Assembly (NCBI GenBank): GCA_963920525.1
Contig: OY986437.1
Location: forward strand, 195,443,511-195,507,510
Length of the DNA stretch: 64,000 nucleotides
Direction: 5' to 3'
DNA from: Dichetophora obliterata
Lineage: Eukaryota; Arthropoda; Insecta; Diptera; Sciomyzidae
Shown here piece by piece: positions 1 through 13,111 of the stretch. Position 1 is the stretch's first letter; every line of letters starts with the position of its first letter. The notes beneath the pieces are model-generated. The model searched no databases. It saw nothing but the letters and a program-made list of their open reading frames with translations, and had not been told where the DNA came from. A program made the translations under genes and the position numbers.

Positions 1-2128
1 ATTTATTTGTATGTTTGTACAATGTACATACACATATACGTACAAAATACTAATATCAAAGACTAAAGAAATTTGTTCTTCTTTATGCTGCGGGAGGGAA
101 GACAAAAGGGAAAGAAGCACAAACAAAAAGCGTAACAATGCTCTCGTTCTCTCGTTGTTTATGAGATCTTTTAATTCTCATGATGCAGCCAACGAAAAGT
201 AACTGTATTTATTTGTATGTATGTACAATGTACATACAATTATACATCTGTAGTACATCTCTATAAAACTTTTGTTTTTCATAAAGCTGTCAGTCATCAA
301 TACCCAGCCAGACACCTAACAGCAAAATATGCCATATATATGGCACAGACATATGGCTTTGTACGTGAGGTTCATATAAAATTCTCCATACAATGTACGT
401 TAGGATTGTTACAACATACGCACAACGCTGTGCAGATTATATGGACAAATTCCCATCTGTGTGATCTGGCATCTCTGTCTGCCACACATGTTTTAGCCAT
501 AAAAAAAGGTTTAGCTGAACTGCTCACACCAATAGCAAATTCAGCTGTGCATTCTTCTCCCCCCATGCCGTTGTCATGACCATCCCCTTCCCAAGAGATT
601 GAAACTCTGACATTTTATTTCCAAATAACAAAAGCCAATTTGTAAATTAATTTCTTTTATTTTTTAAATAAACAATTTACCTTAAGATTATGGCGTAGAA
701 ATTAATGTATCATCCATCACACACAATTTTTATACAATACATGTTTTTATATAAATTTCAAAATGCCACCAGCGACAGCAGCAGTTGCTTGAAAATGTTT
801 ATAGTTGAAATCCAGTTTTATGTTGATTATCCAGGTAACCGCAAATGTTTCCCGGGAATCTGCTTGGTGTTCTGAAAATAAGAATTTGTTAATTTGATTT
901 AAATTATATTATTTGTATTCTTCCTTTCGATTGCACTGCTTATTTTGTTTGGTTTGTTTTTTTTGCTAGTTCAGTATATTTGGCCGTAAAAGAGCAAACT
1001 ATACAAGCATTTATAACTTTCTTTTTTTATCATAACATCAGAACGTATGAATGTATTAGTGAAAACAATATTTTGCTTAGATGTGTTTGTGAATGCGTTA
1101 GAGCTGTCCAGCTGGGTAACCCCATTTAGCATTTGGAAGATTGTTTGGTAAGCACGATTAATAGGCGATTCCTATCTTGATCATCTAGAAGATTAGTGGA
1201 GGAGATACAAAAACAAAATACATGAACATTAAGTTAGGTTCGCGCAGAAGGCGAATATACGATTCTTCGCAGCAATCGTTTTTGAAATCAACAACAAATT
1301 TTGAATAGAAATAAGTAAGCATTGCTTTTTTTGTATTAAAAATACAAATTGTTTTAAAAAAAGTGTTCTGCAAAATTGTGCAAAAAAAAGTAAAATTACT
1401 TTAAAATAGTTAAATATTAAGCTAATGGCCAAAGTTTTCGGCGATAGTGAATGTGTTCCTTGCAGCAGCAAAAAACAACAAAAATTTTTATTGTTTTATA
1501 AAATATTTGCAATAATTCAATCTTCTGTTATATCTGGCAGATGACGAAACTGGCTCTTCATTATTTCAGTTTGGTTTTGATTTTTTTATTTGTTTATACA
1601 CAATTATTTATTCAATAATATATTAAACAATATTTAATATGTGACTAATGCCGCAAACATAACAATAAAAAAAACATTCAAATTCGTTGTTTTATTTTAT
1701 AAAACCTATTACGTTTCGCATATAACGCTTTCAAGCGGGTCTACTACAATTCCTAAAAGCTATTTATAATTAAATCTTCTTGGCGAACCGTAGTTGACTT
1801 TACGTAGAGAGTCGCAAACAAATCCTCTTGGCGCGTCACAGATGCAACTTTTAGACGCACCGCAGAAGTTTTATCTTGAAGATTCGCCTAAGTGGAACAG
1901 TTTCATACAAAGAATGGAACTTCCGCGATCAGAATCCGACATCGTAGGCGATCAGATAGATCCTCTGGGCGAATCGTATAAGATTCTTTCGCGATTGTAA
2001 ATGCTAGCTGGGACAAGCCTAGGTGGTGGGTTTAAATTTGACAAAATAATAAGTGTAAATATTAAATAAGTGTAAGAGTGTAAAGTGTAAAATATTTTTT
2101 CTTTTAGTTCTCGCGGCAATTTAAAGAT
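1..2128. other. AT-rich non-coding spacer
   Basis: I see no supportable gene here. Short open frames are present (for example 217-579) but have no recognisable domain or splice context. A roughly 30 bp block around a GTACAATGTAC core occurs near position 10 and again near 215. A GGCGAAT...GATTCTT...CAATCG motif occurs near 1249 and again, in related form, near 1970. These look like remnants of dispersed repeats. Confidence 0.5.
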
Positions 2129-3326
2129 ATGGCAAAATATTTTGTGTGTAAGAAATTGTTTAAGTGTCACAAAGAATTTTTTAACCATTTAAAAATCCAC
2201 TACATTTCAAAGTTAAGTTATTTTACATGCATAGAATGTCAAAATAAATCGTTTTCTTGTTTGGAAAATTTTAGAAGGCATATGGAAAATGTCCATTTTA
2301 ATAATGAAAGACTTAATACTATCTACTTAATACTGATAAAAAATGTGAAATATTACAAATATCCGTTCGCTTGTTTTTTTTATAGCGACTTGAAGCAAGG
2401 AAATTTAATCGCTATAGAAAGAAAAAAGCAAAAGCATATTTGTAATATTTCACAATTTTTATCTATATACATATATATTTTGTTTTTAGAAGCAGATGAA
2501 TTGCAAGTCAAATATTTTTTAAAATATAATTTTGCCGACAAGGAATGTAAAGATCCAAGTATAGCAAATATTATTGACAGCTGGCCTGCATATAAACAGA
2601 CTTTTGGTGCAGATTTGGTAAAAATAAAGTACAAATATTTATGTATGTATATGTGTTTAATTGAATTTTTATTTTTTAGATTTCAATTGATTTTGAGGGC
2701 TTGTATCCCGAAAACAAAAATTTTTTCAAATTGGATCAAAGTAAACCGATTATTGCCAATGTACATCAGCATGAATTTGAAAGATGTTACGATGAAATCG
2801 GTATGGGTGGAAGCAAAGGAGAAATGATCAACATTAGATCAAAGTAATATACTATATACATATATATCAATGCAAATATTAACAAAATGAATAACAATTT
2901 TCAGATACGAAAGACGCAATTTTCATATTTTTACTACATGGTATTTTAAAACCTGAGAGAATTTCGAAGGAAGTTGGGAAAGCAACCATAGCTGAATCCC
3001 AAATGGCTACCATCAAATTCATCGAATCGGAGATTCAATTAAATTTGTATACAGGGCATTCACCGTTTCTGCTAGTTCAAAAAAGCCTTTTTGATGTCAA
3101 AGAAATTTTTGTGGTTGTAGACCAAATCATATATAAAACTGATACGGTGGCCGCGGCATTAGCCCTATGTTTTAAAATCCACCAAGTATTCAATTTGAAA
3201 TATTCTACAAAGTGTAGAAACTTTTGGCTATATGCGCAAATTATTTTATTTGAAATTAACTTAAAAGAAGACTATGTAGGAAATTCTTTGAGAAGTATAA
3301 AATCATTTTTTGAATCACAAACATAA
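2129..3326 (+). CDS. C2H2-finger protein of an uncharacterised arthropod family, three exons
   Basis: Gene model join(2129..2617, 2680..2800, 2905..3326), 1032 nt, 343 aa. Both introns have GT-AG ends (donors GTAAAA and GTATGG; acceptors after TTTTTTAG and TTTTCAG), and the three exons join in one open frame to TAA at 3326. The N-terminus holds paired Cys/His motifs: residues 7-21 are finger-like, and a clearer C-x2-C...H-x4-H follows at about 35-56. The C-terminal two thirds, including FVVVDQIIYKTDT and a Phe/Tyr-rich end, resembles from memory a domain of many uncharacterised, often multicopy arthropod proteins; I know no name or function. Residues about 60-120 are Ile/Lys-rich and may hide another intron, though I found none that keeps the frame. 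There is no gene neighbour within 14 kb. It could be a domesticated or mobile-element-derived gene. The exon chain is fairly sure, the function unknown. Confidence 0.5.
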
Positions 3327-3469
3327 ATATTAATCTATTCATAAATAATAATAAATATAATAAAATAATTGTTATTATAAAACAAAAAAAATTAATAAAA
3401 AATTAATTACATACATGTATATTTATTTTCCTAAAATTGTGTCTTATTTTTAACAATTAAAAAAATGCA

Positions 3470-3725
3470 GTTTGGTAGTTAAAATATATAAAATAACTGA
3501 AAATTCTGTTGTTTTTACGGAATTTGTGGTTAATTTTTTGATAGTTAAAATACATAAAATAACGGAAAATTCTTTTGATTTTACGGAATTCGGGGTTGAA
3601 TTTTTGACAGTATAAATAGCAGAAGCAAATGAAAAATCTTTTATTTTTACGGAAGTTATGACTTGTTCTTTTGATAGTTAAAATAAATGCAATTATGGAA
3701 TGTCAGTTATTTTTACGGATTAAAG
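3470..3725. repeat. degenerate tandem repeat, unit about 65 bp, four copies
   Basis: Each copy contains a TAGTTAAAATA(C/T)AT block, then AA(C/T)GGAAAATTCT and TTTTTACGGAATT. Copies diverge by substitutions and small indels, so this is an old array. No coding content. Confidence 0.55.
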
Positions 3726-4411
3726 TCAGCCAATATTTTAACATTTAAAATTAAATTAACTTTTCGTTAAAATTAAATGAATATTAAGTAGACCGGTTTT
3801 AAACTGAATATTCATTTATTTTATATAACAATTTCAGTTAATTTTACGTACAGAATTTTTTGAGTTTAATATAATATAATATATTTAATATAAAAAAGTA
3901 TTATTTGAATATTAAAGTTTATAATAATTAATTGAAGTTTACTATAATAATAAATGAGATCATTTTTTATTTTATTTTTTATTACAAAAGTTTTGCATAC
4001 TTAATATCCATCGTACACATTCAAAATAGTATGCACCTACATGTACATTTTTTTTATAACTACAAAACAAAGTATTTTTGTTTTTTTTGTAAAGGTTAAG
4101 TATTATAAAAATAGAAATATTTCGTTTTCTTTTCCTTTATTTCACACACACAGAATTCGTTCGATAGTTTAATTATCAGTTTTTGGCTTTAGTACCTATA
4201 AAACTTTAATATTAATTGCAATAAAGATGATAAAATCGAAAATGATAGTATCGAACGCATAAAATTAACCAAAATGTTTTTCGTTAAAGCTTAGTACGCT
4301 TTCCATAAAAAATGCATTGAGCTTTTTGACAACGAACAGGCAGCGAAATTTTTTTTTGCTAGCTAATACGCTGTAGAAGCGAAAATTACTGCTATGTTGC
4401 CAAATTTCCAT

Positions 4412-4511
4412 TCGTGAGTGGAGAGTTGAAATATCAAAATTGCGCTGTCGATTATGTGCCCTCGTGAGTGGAGAGTTGAAATATCAAAATTTCGCTGTCG
4501 ATTATATGCCC
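4412..4511. repeat. 50 bp tandem duplication
   Basis: Two adjacent near-identical 50-mers start CTCGTGAGTGGAGAGTTGAA (first copy begins TTCGTG) and end GTCGATTATRTGCCC. They differ at only a few positions, so the duplication is recent. It lies in non-coding DNA. Confidence 0.7.
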
Positions 4512-6012
4512 GTACATTTAATTGGCGCGGAAATTTGCCATTCAACAATAAAAAATTAGCAGTAGTATAAATTGCAAAAATAAGTATTTAACAAATTTAT
4601 TGTTGCATTTATATAGTTTATTAATGTGTAGTCTTGCCTTTCGTAAAATATTAAATTGCAGCAATAAAAATATGAATCTGTTAACCAGAACAGCAAGTGC
4701 GTCTTCTCCACATAAAAATTTTAAATCTACACCAAAATTTCGCGTTTAGAGTTATATGCCCAAAAATTTTCGTTACTACAGCATACTAAGCTTAGCACGA
4801 TAAATCAAATTATTCATAATGTCCAAACTTATATATTTCAATTAAACGACTGATGAAAGAAATTTTTACCAAAAGTTTCGGCTATTCGGCCTCAATATGT
4901 CGAAACTCATAAAAAGGGCCGAAATTGGCCGTAACCAAAACCGAAACCGAATATTCGGTCGGACACTACTCACATGACATAAAAAAACTAAGGCAGAATT
5001 TTCTGATTGTACGGATTCATGTCCTAAACAGTAAAAAAACGCTTGATTTTAATAAAATGTAACTTATACATAAAGTTTTCGCGAATTTTATCTCATAAAC
5101 CAAATGAGAGCTGCAATTTTTTGCATATTTAGGATGCTTTCAGGTATTTTTGCACCCTTTGGCATCTGCAATGAATTTTAGCATCCAATACATATATGGC
5201 TAGAAAGGTGAAGGTATTATGGCCATTTTCAAAAAGGCAGCGTTGCCGTTTTGGTTTAATTCTACCAAATGTAGTAGTTTTTTTTTCTTCAAATCGGTTT
5301 TTGGTTATTTGGTAAATTTTTTTCAATTTGGTAGATTTTGGTAGATTTTTAAAATTTTGTAAACATTAAAATTTTTTTAATAAAATAAGACTTAGATATT
5401 AAATAAAAATGTAAATCATACCGTTGAGTTCACCTTGTTAAGATAATGAACATTTTGTAACCCTTCCCTGCATCATATTTTTATCAGAATTGCCCGTCAT
5501 TTTTCGCTCCATTGCTTTATAGTTCTGCAGCAGCAGAAGGAATGTTTCCTGACTATGATCAAGATTTTTATCATAATTGATAAAAACAAAATGAAGGAAC
5601 AAGTTAAAGCATAGCACACTTAATAATATAATGCTGGCTAAACTTTCAAAAAGAAATATATATGTTCACAACGTTTAGTCCGGTAAAACCAATTTTAAAT
5701 TTCTAAATTTTATATGGATGTTATTTCTCGATGAGTCAATTAAATGCTGTGATTTTATTTTATTGACATAATTTTTATTTTTTATTTAAGAATTTTACTT
5801 TTGTAAATGAAATTAATTGATTTTATTTCTGATCGAAAAAAGTATCGATCAACGATTGATTTTTATTTTTGATCAAAAAAATAACAATAAAGATTGATTT
5901 CTATATCCGTTCGAAAAAAAACAATTAAAAAATAATTGGTATACTTTGATTTTTATAATAAAGAACACGGCACACACAATTCTTAAAAACTTTCAAAATA
6001 ACGATAATTATA
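4512..6012. other. non-coding spacer
   Basis: No gene is visible. Around 5230-5350 there are repeated TTTGGTAGATT/TTTGGTAAAT motifs that reappear near 6370-6420, on the other side of the MITE at 6013-6345. That suggests the MITE sits in an older, larger repeat. Confidence 0.4.
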
Positions 6013-6345
6013 GGTCTGTTCCCGTACTTTTGTAGCTTTGTACTTTGAGAGAATAAGCAAAAAATGCTTGAAATGGGAACAGTTTGTTCGCAAAAAGTTG
6101 CATTTTTTGAAGAAAATTCAAAAACATATGCTTATTTCTTTTGTAAAAATTTTGTAAAATTTAAACAAATATCGGATCAATAGAATAAATTGGATTCCAT
6201 GTTGTTTTTTGTGCTGTTTTAATGGCTGGTACTTTTTTTTGACATCAGCCGTCAAAACATGGCAGCTGACGAATGGCTGCGAATTTCTGCTTCGCAAAAT
6301 TTGTATAGTAGGATTCGTACGAATGCTCAATTACGGGAACAGACC
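6013..6345. mobile_element. MITE with TA target duplication
   Basis: The ends are inverted: GGTCTGTTCCCGTA on the left and TACGGGAACAGACC on the right, each flanked by TA (6011-6012 and 6346-6347). Length is 333 bp, with no transposase. TA duplication with short inverted ends fits a non-autonomous Tc1/mariner-type element; the family is inferred. Confidence 0.7.
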
Positions 6346-7945
6346 TATTGCGTCCCTGCTTTATTTTGCTCTGGTAGTTTTTTGTTCAATTTGGTAGATT
6401 ATTTAGATGAGAGTGGTAGTTAAAATTTTTTTTGAGTGGCAACCCTGGTCATAAGCCCATAAAAAAGAGAACATAATCCCAAAATAAACTTAGGGTTATG
6501 TCTTAGCGGAATGTAATTCCATTCCGGACAAAGGCCAATCAAGGGCAAATCATTTTCATTTTTATTTTTGGGAGTTATTTCATTTTCATGTAAGGAATTA
6601 TTTCATTTTCGATTAGGAGCTATATCATAACAAATATGATATAACTCCTAGCCCACAATAACCCCTAAGATTTGGGAGTTATTGCATTTTTGGCATTTTT
6701 TGCATTAGGAGTTATATAATTTTTCGTTAGGAGATATATTATTAATAATTATATTCTGATATTTTCATGATTTTACAAGGTTATATTGAGCTTTAGGTCA
6801 AGTAGTTTTATAGAAGAAAACAACAACAATATTTTATTAAATTTATTTAGGATTTGGAGTTATTTCATTTAGGCGAACATAATCCCAAGCGATCAGAACC
6901 CACAATTTGGTTTTATGACTGCTTAATAAGTGGTCATAATCAAAAATCCCTTTTTTGATTATGTCCGCATGAAATCAATCCCTTTATGAAATGTCCGCAA
7001 AATAAAGGGACACAATTCCAAATTATCAATTTCTAATTATGACCCTTAGTGCTTTGTCCGGTCACCAATTAGAAGTTTTTACAATTATAAAAATAAAACA
7101 AAATGTAAACATCAGTGCGAGAGAAATGAGAGAGATTGATTGTTGTATCTAATTAGCCATATAATCAAAAACAATCACATGTGCAGTTGGACCTAGTTAT
7201 GAACATTAGTACAACAAAAATGTTGTCAGAAATTCTTTATTGATTTTTTAGTAATTAAATACAAAAAATGATATTACCAACACTTTTGCACTTTTCAGCA
7301 CACAAAACATAAACTTGGTAATGTACCGCAGGTGTAATTTTTCCTGTAAAATCATATTTACACCTCTGGCTTATTTTATACCAGAGAACAGTTTCTTGAG
7401 TGCATTCAAATGGCGTTTCGATTGTCTCGTCAATAAACGAGCACCGAATGTGCTTCCTGCATTTAAATTAATGCGCAAATGCATGCTACCGATCGCTGTT
7501 GATATCTACGAATGCCCAGAGTGTGAGTGCTAGCCATGATTCAATTATATATAAGGTTGAGTAAGCTGAGAGCACTTATCTCTCGGCGAATGTCAAAAAC
7601 AGCTGTTTGGTGTTGTTATCTTTTACTTTGACATTCGCCGATCCAAATTCCATCCATCCAGCGTTTTCGATTGAAAATGTCACTGGGCACTTTAAAAAAG
7701 GAAACGTTTTCCTTGTTCCAATAGTTTTGGCGAATCGCGTACTTTTTCGGCATTTTGAGGTAGCAACAAAAACTCAAACTCCAAGAAAATTGTTTAAAAA
7801 CTATTTGAAACACAAATTTAATATTAAAATCCAATAGTTTGACTTCTAGTCAGAAATTTTAATTTGATTGTTTACTTGTCTTTTTTTGTTTTACTTTGAC
7901 ATTTTGCAATCCAAGTTTTGTTGTTGTATGAGAACAATTTCATGG
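6346..7945. other. non-coding spacer with low-complexity repeats
   Basis: Between 6540 and 6740 the phrase GGAGTTATTTCATTTT recurs in degenerate form. Around 6860-7080 related phrases (CATAATCCC, GACATAAT, TTTGTCCGG) occur on both strands. A small hairpin pairs CTCGGCGAATGTCAAA near 7581 with TTTGACATTCGCCGA near 7628. No gene is supported. Confidence 0.4.
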
Positions 7946-10900
7946 CAACGAGTATATATCTATAAGAGATTTCACTCGTCGCTCGTTATTTTTTACTCGC
8001 CGATATTAGCCATCCATCGACAGGATAGGGTATTTTGATGGGACATTTATTTTATACCCCTTCAAAAGTGCGAGTTTGTTACATTTTGTTTTATATATTT
8101 TGATCATTTTGGCTGCGTGCACAAGGGAGCAAAAAGATCGGTATTTATTAATGTGCTTGCCTGTTTCTTCTTATTTGAATATCTGAAGAAATATTGCAAA
8201 TTTTATGAATAAAAAATAAAATATTACAGCTTCTTATTTGCATGTGCATGGTTGCCGAGTTTATTTTGTTTCCAGCTGGACATTTTTGTTGTGATTTTAT
8301 TGTAGCTATATTTTGGTTGCTGCTGCAGACAAGGATTTTTAGATATTTCATTAGCTGAATAGAAAGACAGAATTCTGATTCGGCTAATGTAATAATTATT
8401 GGATAGTAAAAAACTGTAGCAATAAATAGAATTGCTCTAGCAGTATTTAATAAATTTAAAATAAAACAAAGAAATATTGTAGATTTAATTAATGAGAATA
8501 AAAGTTATATTTGATACAAATTTTACAGGTTATTATATATATGTATGTGTGTTTCTTTCTTTCATCTTCTTTAGTTTGTTTCTAGCTGGACATTTTCCTT
8601 GTAGCAATATTTTGCTTGCTACTTTGGATACTCAACCATAATTTTTAGATACTTCATTAGATCAATAAAAAGATGAAATTCTGATGATTCGGCTAATGAA
8701 ATAATTATTAGTCAGGACTTGAAAAAAAATTTTTTAGCAAAAATGCTTTTAATAAATAAAATTAACTTGAATTAACAATATACAAAATACTTGAATTAAC
8801 CAAATTTCTTCAAAATCAAAGAAGAATTTATTGTATAAAGATATTCTCCGACAGACGTTGTCCTGCCACCGCCTTACTGCCATATATGAATTTTCATGCT
8901 AATCGAAAAAAAAACATTTTGTTTTCACCATTTTCAGTATAGTTTCCGACTAAAATTTTGTAATATAGCTTATATAGATATTACAAAATTTTAGTCTAAT
9001 TCAACCAAAACCGTCCAAAATATGACATTTTTGTTGATTTGTAGGCGGTAAAAGAGGGTGTGGTAAAATATTTTCCCCTTAAACCATCTAGAACTTAAAA
9101 CAAATCGAGTATTTATTTTAACTGTATTAAAATGTAGAACTAATTTTAATAAAAAAATTTACGAATTTCGTAATCAATTTTTACTAACACTTTTTACAAA
9201 TTTTACAAAATTTAATACTTTTTAATGCTTGCATTAAAATTTATTCCAAGATTTCTGACCATGAAGGTAGTGTATTATTTTTAAAAATTAAGAAAAATAA
9301 AAATAAATAGAATATATGTATATTAGACTGTTCCACTTTTTCAACGTTTCTCAAAAGGTCCCCGGGTCACGTTGATTTCTGATTCTACTCTTGAATATGA
9401 ATTTTGGTATATAACACTTTAATATCAACTAACGGTAAATAGTCGTGCAATCAGTTTAAAGGCTTTTTGGCTAAAAAAAATTATATTTTCGAAAAAACAA
9501 GATATTTTTCTTCAGTGTTTTTCATGTCACATATTTTTCATATCACTAATGAAACAATTTTTATCAATTTATACTTATTTAAGAGCTAATAAAATTTTCC
9601 ATCTTATGCTTTAAGAAACATTGCATTTTGTTCTGTAAATTTTTTTAAAAAACTCTGCAAAGTGATTTTGATTAAATTTTTCTCGAAAATTTAATAACTT
9701 CAACTCACATTACCCCGCTTTACAAGAGCATAAGGAAGAATTTTTTAATAATGTAAATTTCGTATTTTGAAGAATTTTACAACAAAAATTTTGATGTATA
9801 ATTTGAAGATATATGATATGGTATTTTTATTAAAAAAAACACAACTGCACAGTGAATTTTTTCGAAAAAATTCAATTTTATTTTTATTAAACGTAGCTAC
9901 ATAAGTATTTATGTAAATAGCCATAAGAAACAAAATTATACGACATTAGTTTAAGTTGCGAAGTATTGTAAGTTTTCCATTGAATCCATTGTCCACGTAT
10001 TATTTACCATATTTAGAAGTCATATCATTCTTTCTGCTGGATCATTTAAAATTGTTACATTTTTAAAAATTTTTTTATATCCAAAAAATTTTCATTCGTA
10101 CTCCACAAGGAAGGATGCATCTTAATAAGTTCCTTACAAGAAAAAATATTGAAAAACTGTATATTATAGTTAAGCCAGCGAAGGTGTCAAAGGCCAACTC
10201 ATAGCAGAAAAGCTGTAAAACAACAAAAAACTAACATTAGCATGCAAAACAGTGCATCGTAATACTGAGAACATACTAGGGCTATTCACAATCCAGTGCA
10301 AATGGTCTTGCACCATATCATTTGCAAAATGGTAAAATATATATTTACTTTACACTGAGAAAATAAAAAGGAATGCATTTACTACGCTATTGCATATATA
10401 CAACACTAAAATCCATAGCTAAAATTTACTATACATTGCAATACTAAATTGCAAACTGACTGCTGATTATAAAAAAAAAGTAAAGGCGAAAAAACTGATA
10501 TGGAAGATAAGCGAATAAAAAACCAAATAATTGTGCTTAAAGAATTTTTTCTACATGAAATTGAGTTAAGCGAAATTTCCAAAGGAAAATAATGTTGCTT
10601 TTCATCAATAGGCTGTGAATTTCACGTTTTGCAACAACTGTAGCAAATTATATCAAAAGGCCGTTCACAATTGATAGAAAATTTTTAAAATTTTTATAAA
10701 AGCACAAATATCCAAATCCCTACTAAAAATACAAGCACATTAAGATCCGTGATTTTGTTAGATTGTTGTTGTTTCGGAGAATGATCAATATCAGATTAAT
10801 AGCATAAAATCCGTAGTCACAAGGAAGAATGACTAAACTCAAGCTATCGTAAAAAAGCGATACGCCATTTTCTTTATTGCCATTCCTTGGAAGGATGAAG

Positions 10901-13111
10901 GAAAAAGCTTCTTAACCATAATAGAGTATCACTTATGTCTGCACATATTTCGTTTGTAACGGTTCATATATTTTAATTCAAATATTCATTAAATTCATAA
11001 TATTCATTTTATTGACTATGAGTTTAGTCATTATTCCTTGTGACCACATAAATAGTCATTTAAATAATTGCATATTACAAAAATTAAGTTGAATGTCTTG
11101 CAATTAAAGCTAATACCATATACATATATCTTTTACATACCTACTTATGTAGCTACGTTTAATAAAAATAAAATTGAATTTTTTTAGAAAAAACTAACTG
11201 TGCAGTTGTGTTGCTTTTTTGAAATGATTCCATATCATATATCTTTGAATAATACATCAAAATTTTTGCAGTAAAATTCCTCAAAATACGAAATTTACAT
11301 AACCAAAAACTTCTTCCTTATGCTCTTGTAAAGCGGGGTAATGTGAGTTGAAGTTATCAAATTTTCGAAAAAAATTTAATCAAAATTTCACTTTGCAGAG
11401 TTTTTTAAAAAAATGTACAGAACAAAATGCAATGTTTCTTATAGCATAAGATGGAAAATTTTTTAAGCTTTTAAATAAGTATAAATTGATAAAAATTAGT
11501 TTCATAGTGATATGAAAAACACTGAAGAAGACATTTCTAGTTTTTTCGAAAATATAATTTTTAGCCAAAATGCCTTTAAGCCGATTGCGCGACCGTTAGT
11601 TAATATTAAAGTGTTATATACCAAAATTCATGTTTTTAAGAGTAGAATCAGAAATCAACGTGTCCCGGAAACTTTTCGAAAAACGTTGAAAAAGTGGGAC
11701 GGTCTAACATACATATATTGTATTAATTTTTATTTTTCTTAATTTTTTTAAAATAATATACTTCCTGCATGGTTAGAAATCTTGGAATACATTTTAATAC
11801 AAGCATTAAAAACTATTTAATTTTGTAAAATTTGTAAAAAGTGTTAGTAAAAAAAAAAAATGATTACGAAATTCGTAAATATATATTGTTCTACATTTTA
11901 ATACAGTTAAAATATTAAAACGATAGGTATAAAGTAAATTAAGCTCAAATTTTGGCACTCGATTTGTTTTGAGTTCTAGATGGTTTAAGAGAAAAATATT
12001 TTGCCACACCCTCTTTTACCGTCTACAAATCAACAAAAATGCTATATTTTGGACGGTTTTAGTTGTATTAGACTAAAATTTTTTAATTTAGTTTATACGC
12101 TCAGAGATACGCTCGGCAACTATACTCAAAATGGTGAAAACAAAATTTTTTTCCGATTAGCATGAAAATTCATATATGGCAGTAAGGCGGTGGCAGGAAT
12201 ATATAGAAACGTCTACCGGAGCATATCTTTATACAATTAATTCTTCTTTGATTTTGAAGAAATTTGGTGTTTGTATTTTGTTAATTCAAGTTAATTTTAT
12301 TTATTAAAAGCATTTTTGTTAAAAAATTTTTTCAAGTCCTAACTAATAATTATTTCATTAGCCGAATCATCAGAATTTCATCTTTTTATTGGTGTAATGT
12401 AGTATTTAAAAATTATGATTTTGTATCCAAAGTAGCAAGCAAAATATTGCTACAAGGAAAATGTCCAGCTAGAAACAAACTAAAGAAGATGGAAGAAAAA
12501 AAAACACACATACATATATATAATAACCTGTAAAATTTGTATCAAATATAACTTTTATTCTCATTAATTAAATCTACAATATTTCTGTGTTTTATTTTAA
12601 ATTTATTAAATACTGCTAGACCAATTCTATTTTATTGCTACATTTTTTTATTATCCAATAATTATTTCATTAGCCGAATCAGAATTCTGTCTTTCTATTC
12701 AACTAATGAAATATCCAAAAATCCTTGTCTGCAGCAGCAAACAAAATATAGCTACAACAAAATCACAACAAAAATGTCCAGCTGGAAACAAAATAAACTC
12801 GGCAACCATGCACATGCAAATAAGAAGCTGTAAAATTTTATTTTCATTCATAAAATTTGCAATATTTCTTCAGATATTCAAATAAGAAGAAACAGGCAAG
12901 CACATTAAAAAATACCAATCTTTTTGCTCCCTTGTGCACGCAGCCAAAATGATCAAAATATAGAAAACAAAATGTAAACAAACTCGCACTTTTGAAGGGG
13001 TATAAAATAAATGTCCCATCAAAATACCCTATCCTGTCGATGGATGGCTAATATCGGCGAGTAAAAAATAACGAGCGACGAGTGAAATCTCTTATAGATA
13101 TATACTCGTTG
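7946..13111. repeat. 5.17 kb fold-back element: two inverted arms of about 1.98 kb
   Basis: The left arm (7946 to about 9925) is matched in reverse complement by the right arm (about 11130 to 13111), starting with CAACGAGTATATATCTATAA on the left and ending with its complement on the right. The match is long and close but carries substitutions and indels. The 1.2 kb spacer (about 9926-11129) contains a smaller inverted pair (near 10812-10842 and 11017-11046). Each arm also holds two related direct units: the phrase CTAGCTGGACATTTT / CCAGCTGGACATTTT and the following TTCATTAG...GATTCGGCTAATG occur near 8275-8390 and again near 8580-8700. No open frame over about 80 codons is convincing, so this is non-autonomous. 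No clear target duplication is seen at the outer ends. Confidence 0.85.

Noticed and set aside
217..579. 120-codon open frame with His/Ala/Thr-rich product
   Set aside because: No recognisable domain; an overlapping frame on the other strand is also open, which suggests chance.
2441..2490. Possible extra intron (GTAATA...TTTTTAG) in the C2H2 gene
   Set aside because: Splicing it creates a TAA at the junction in either upstream frame, so the unspliced reading was kept.
3470..4511. Tandem repeats considered as a CRISPR array
   Set aside because: Units are adjacent without spacers, in a eukaryotic genome.
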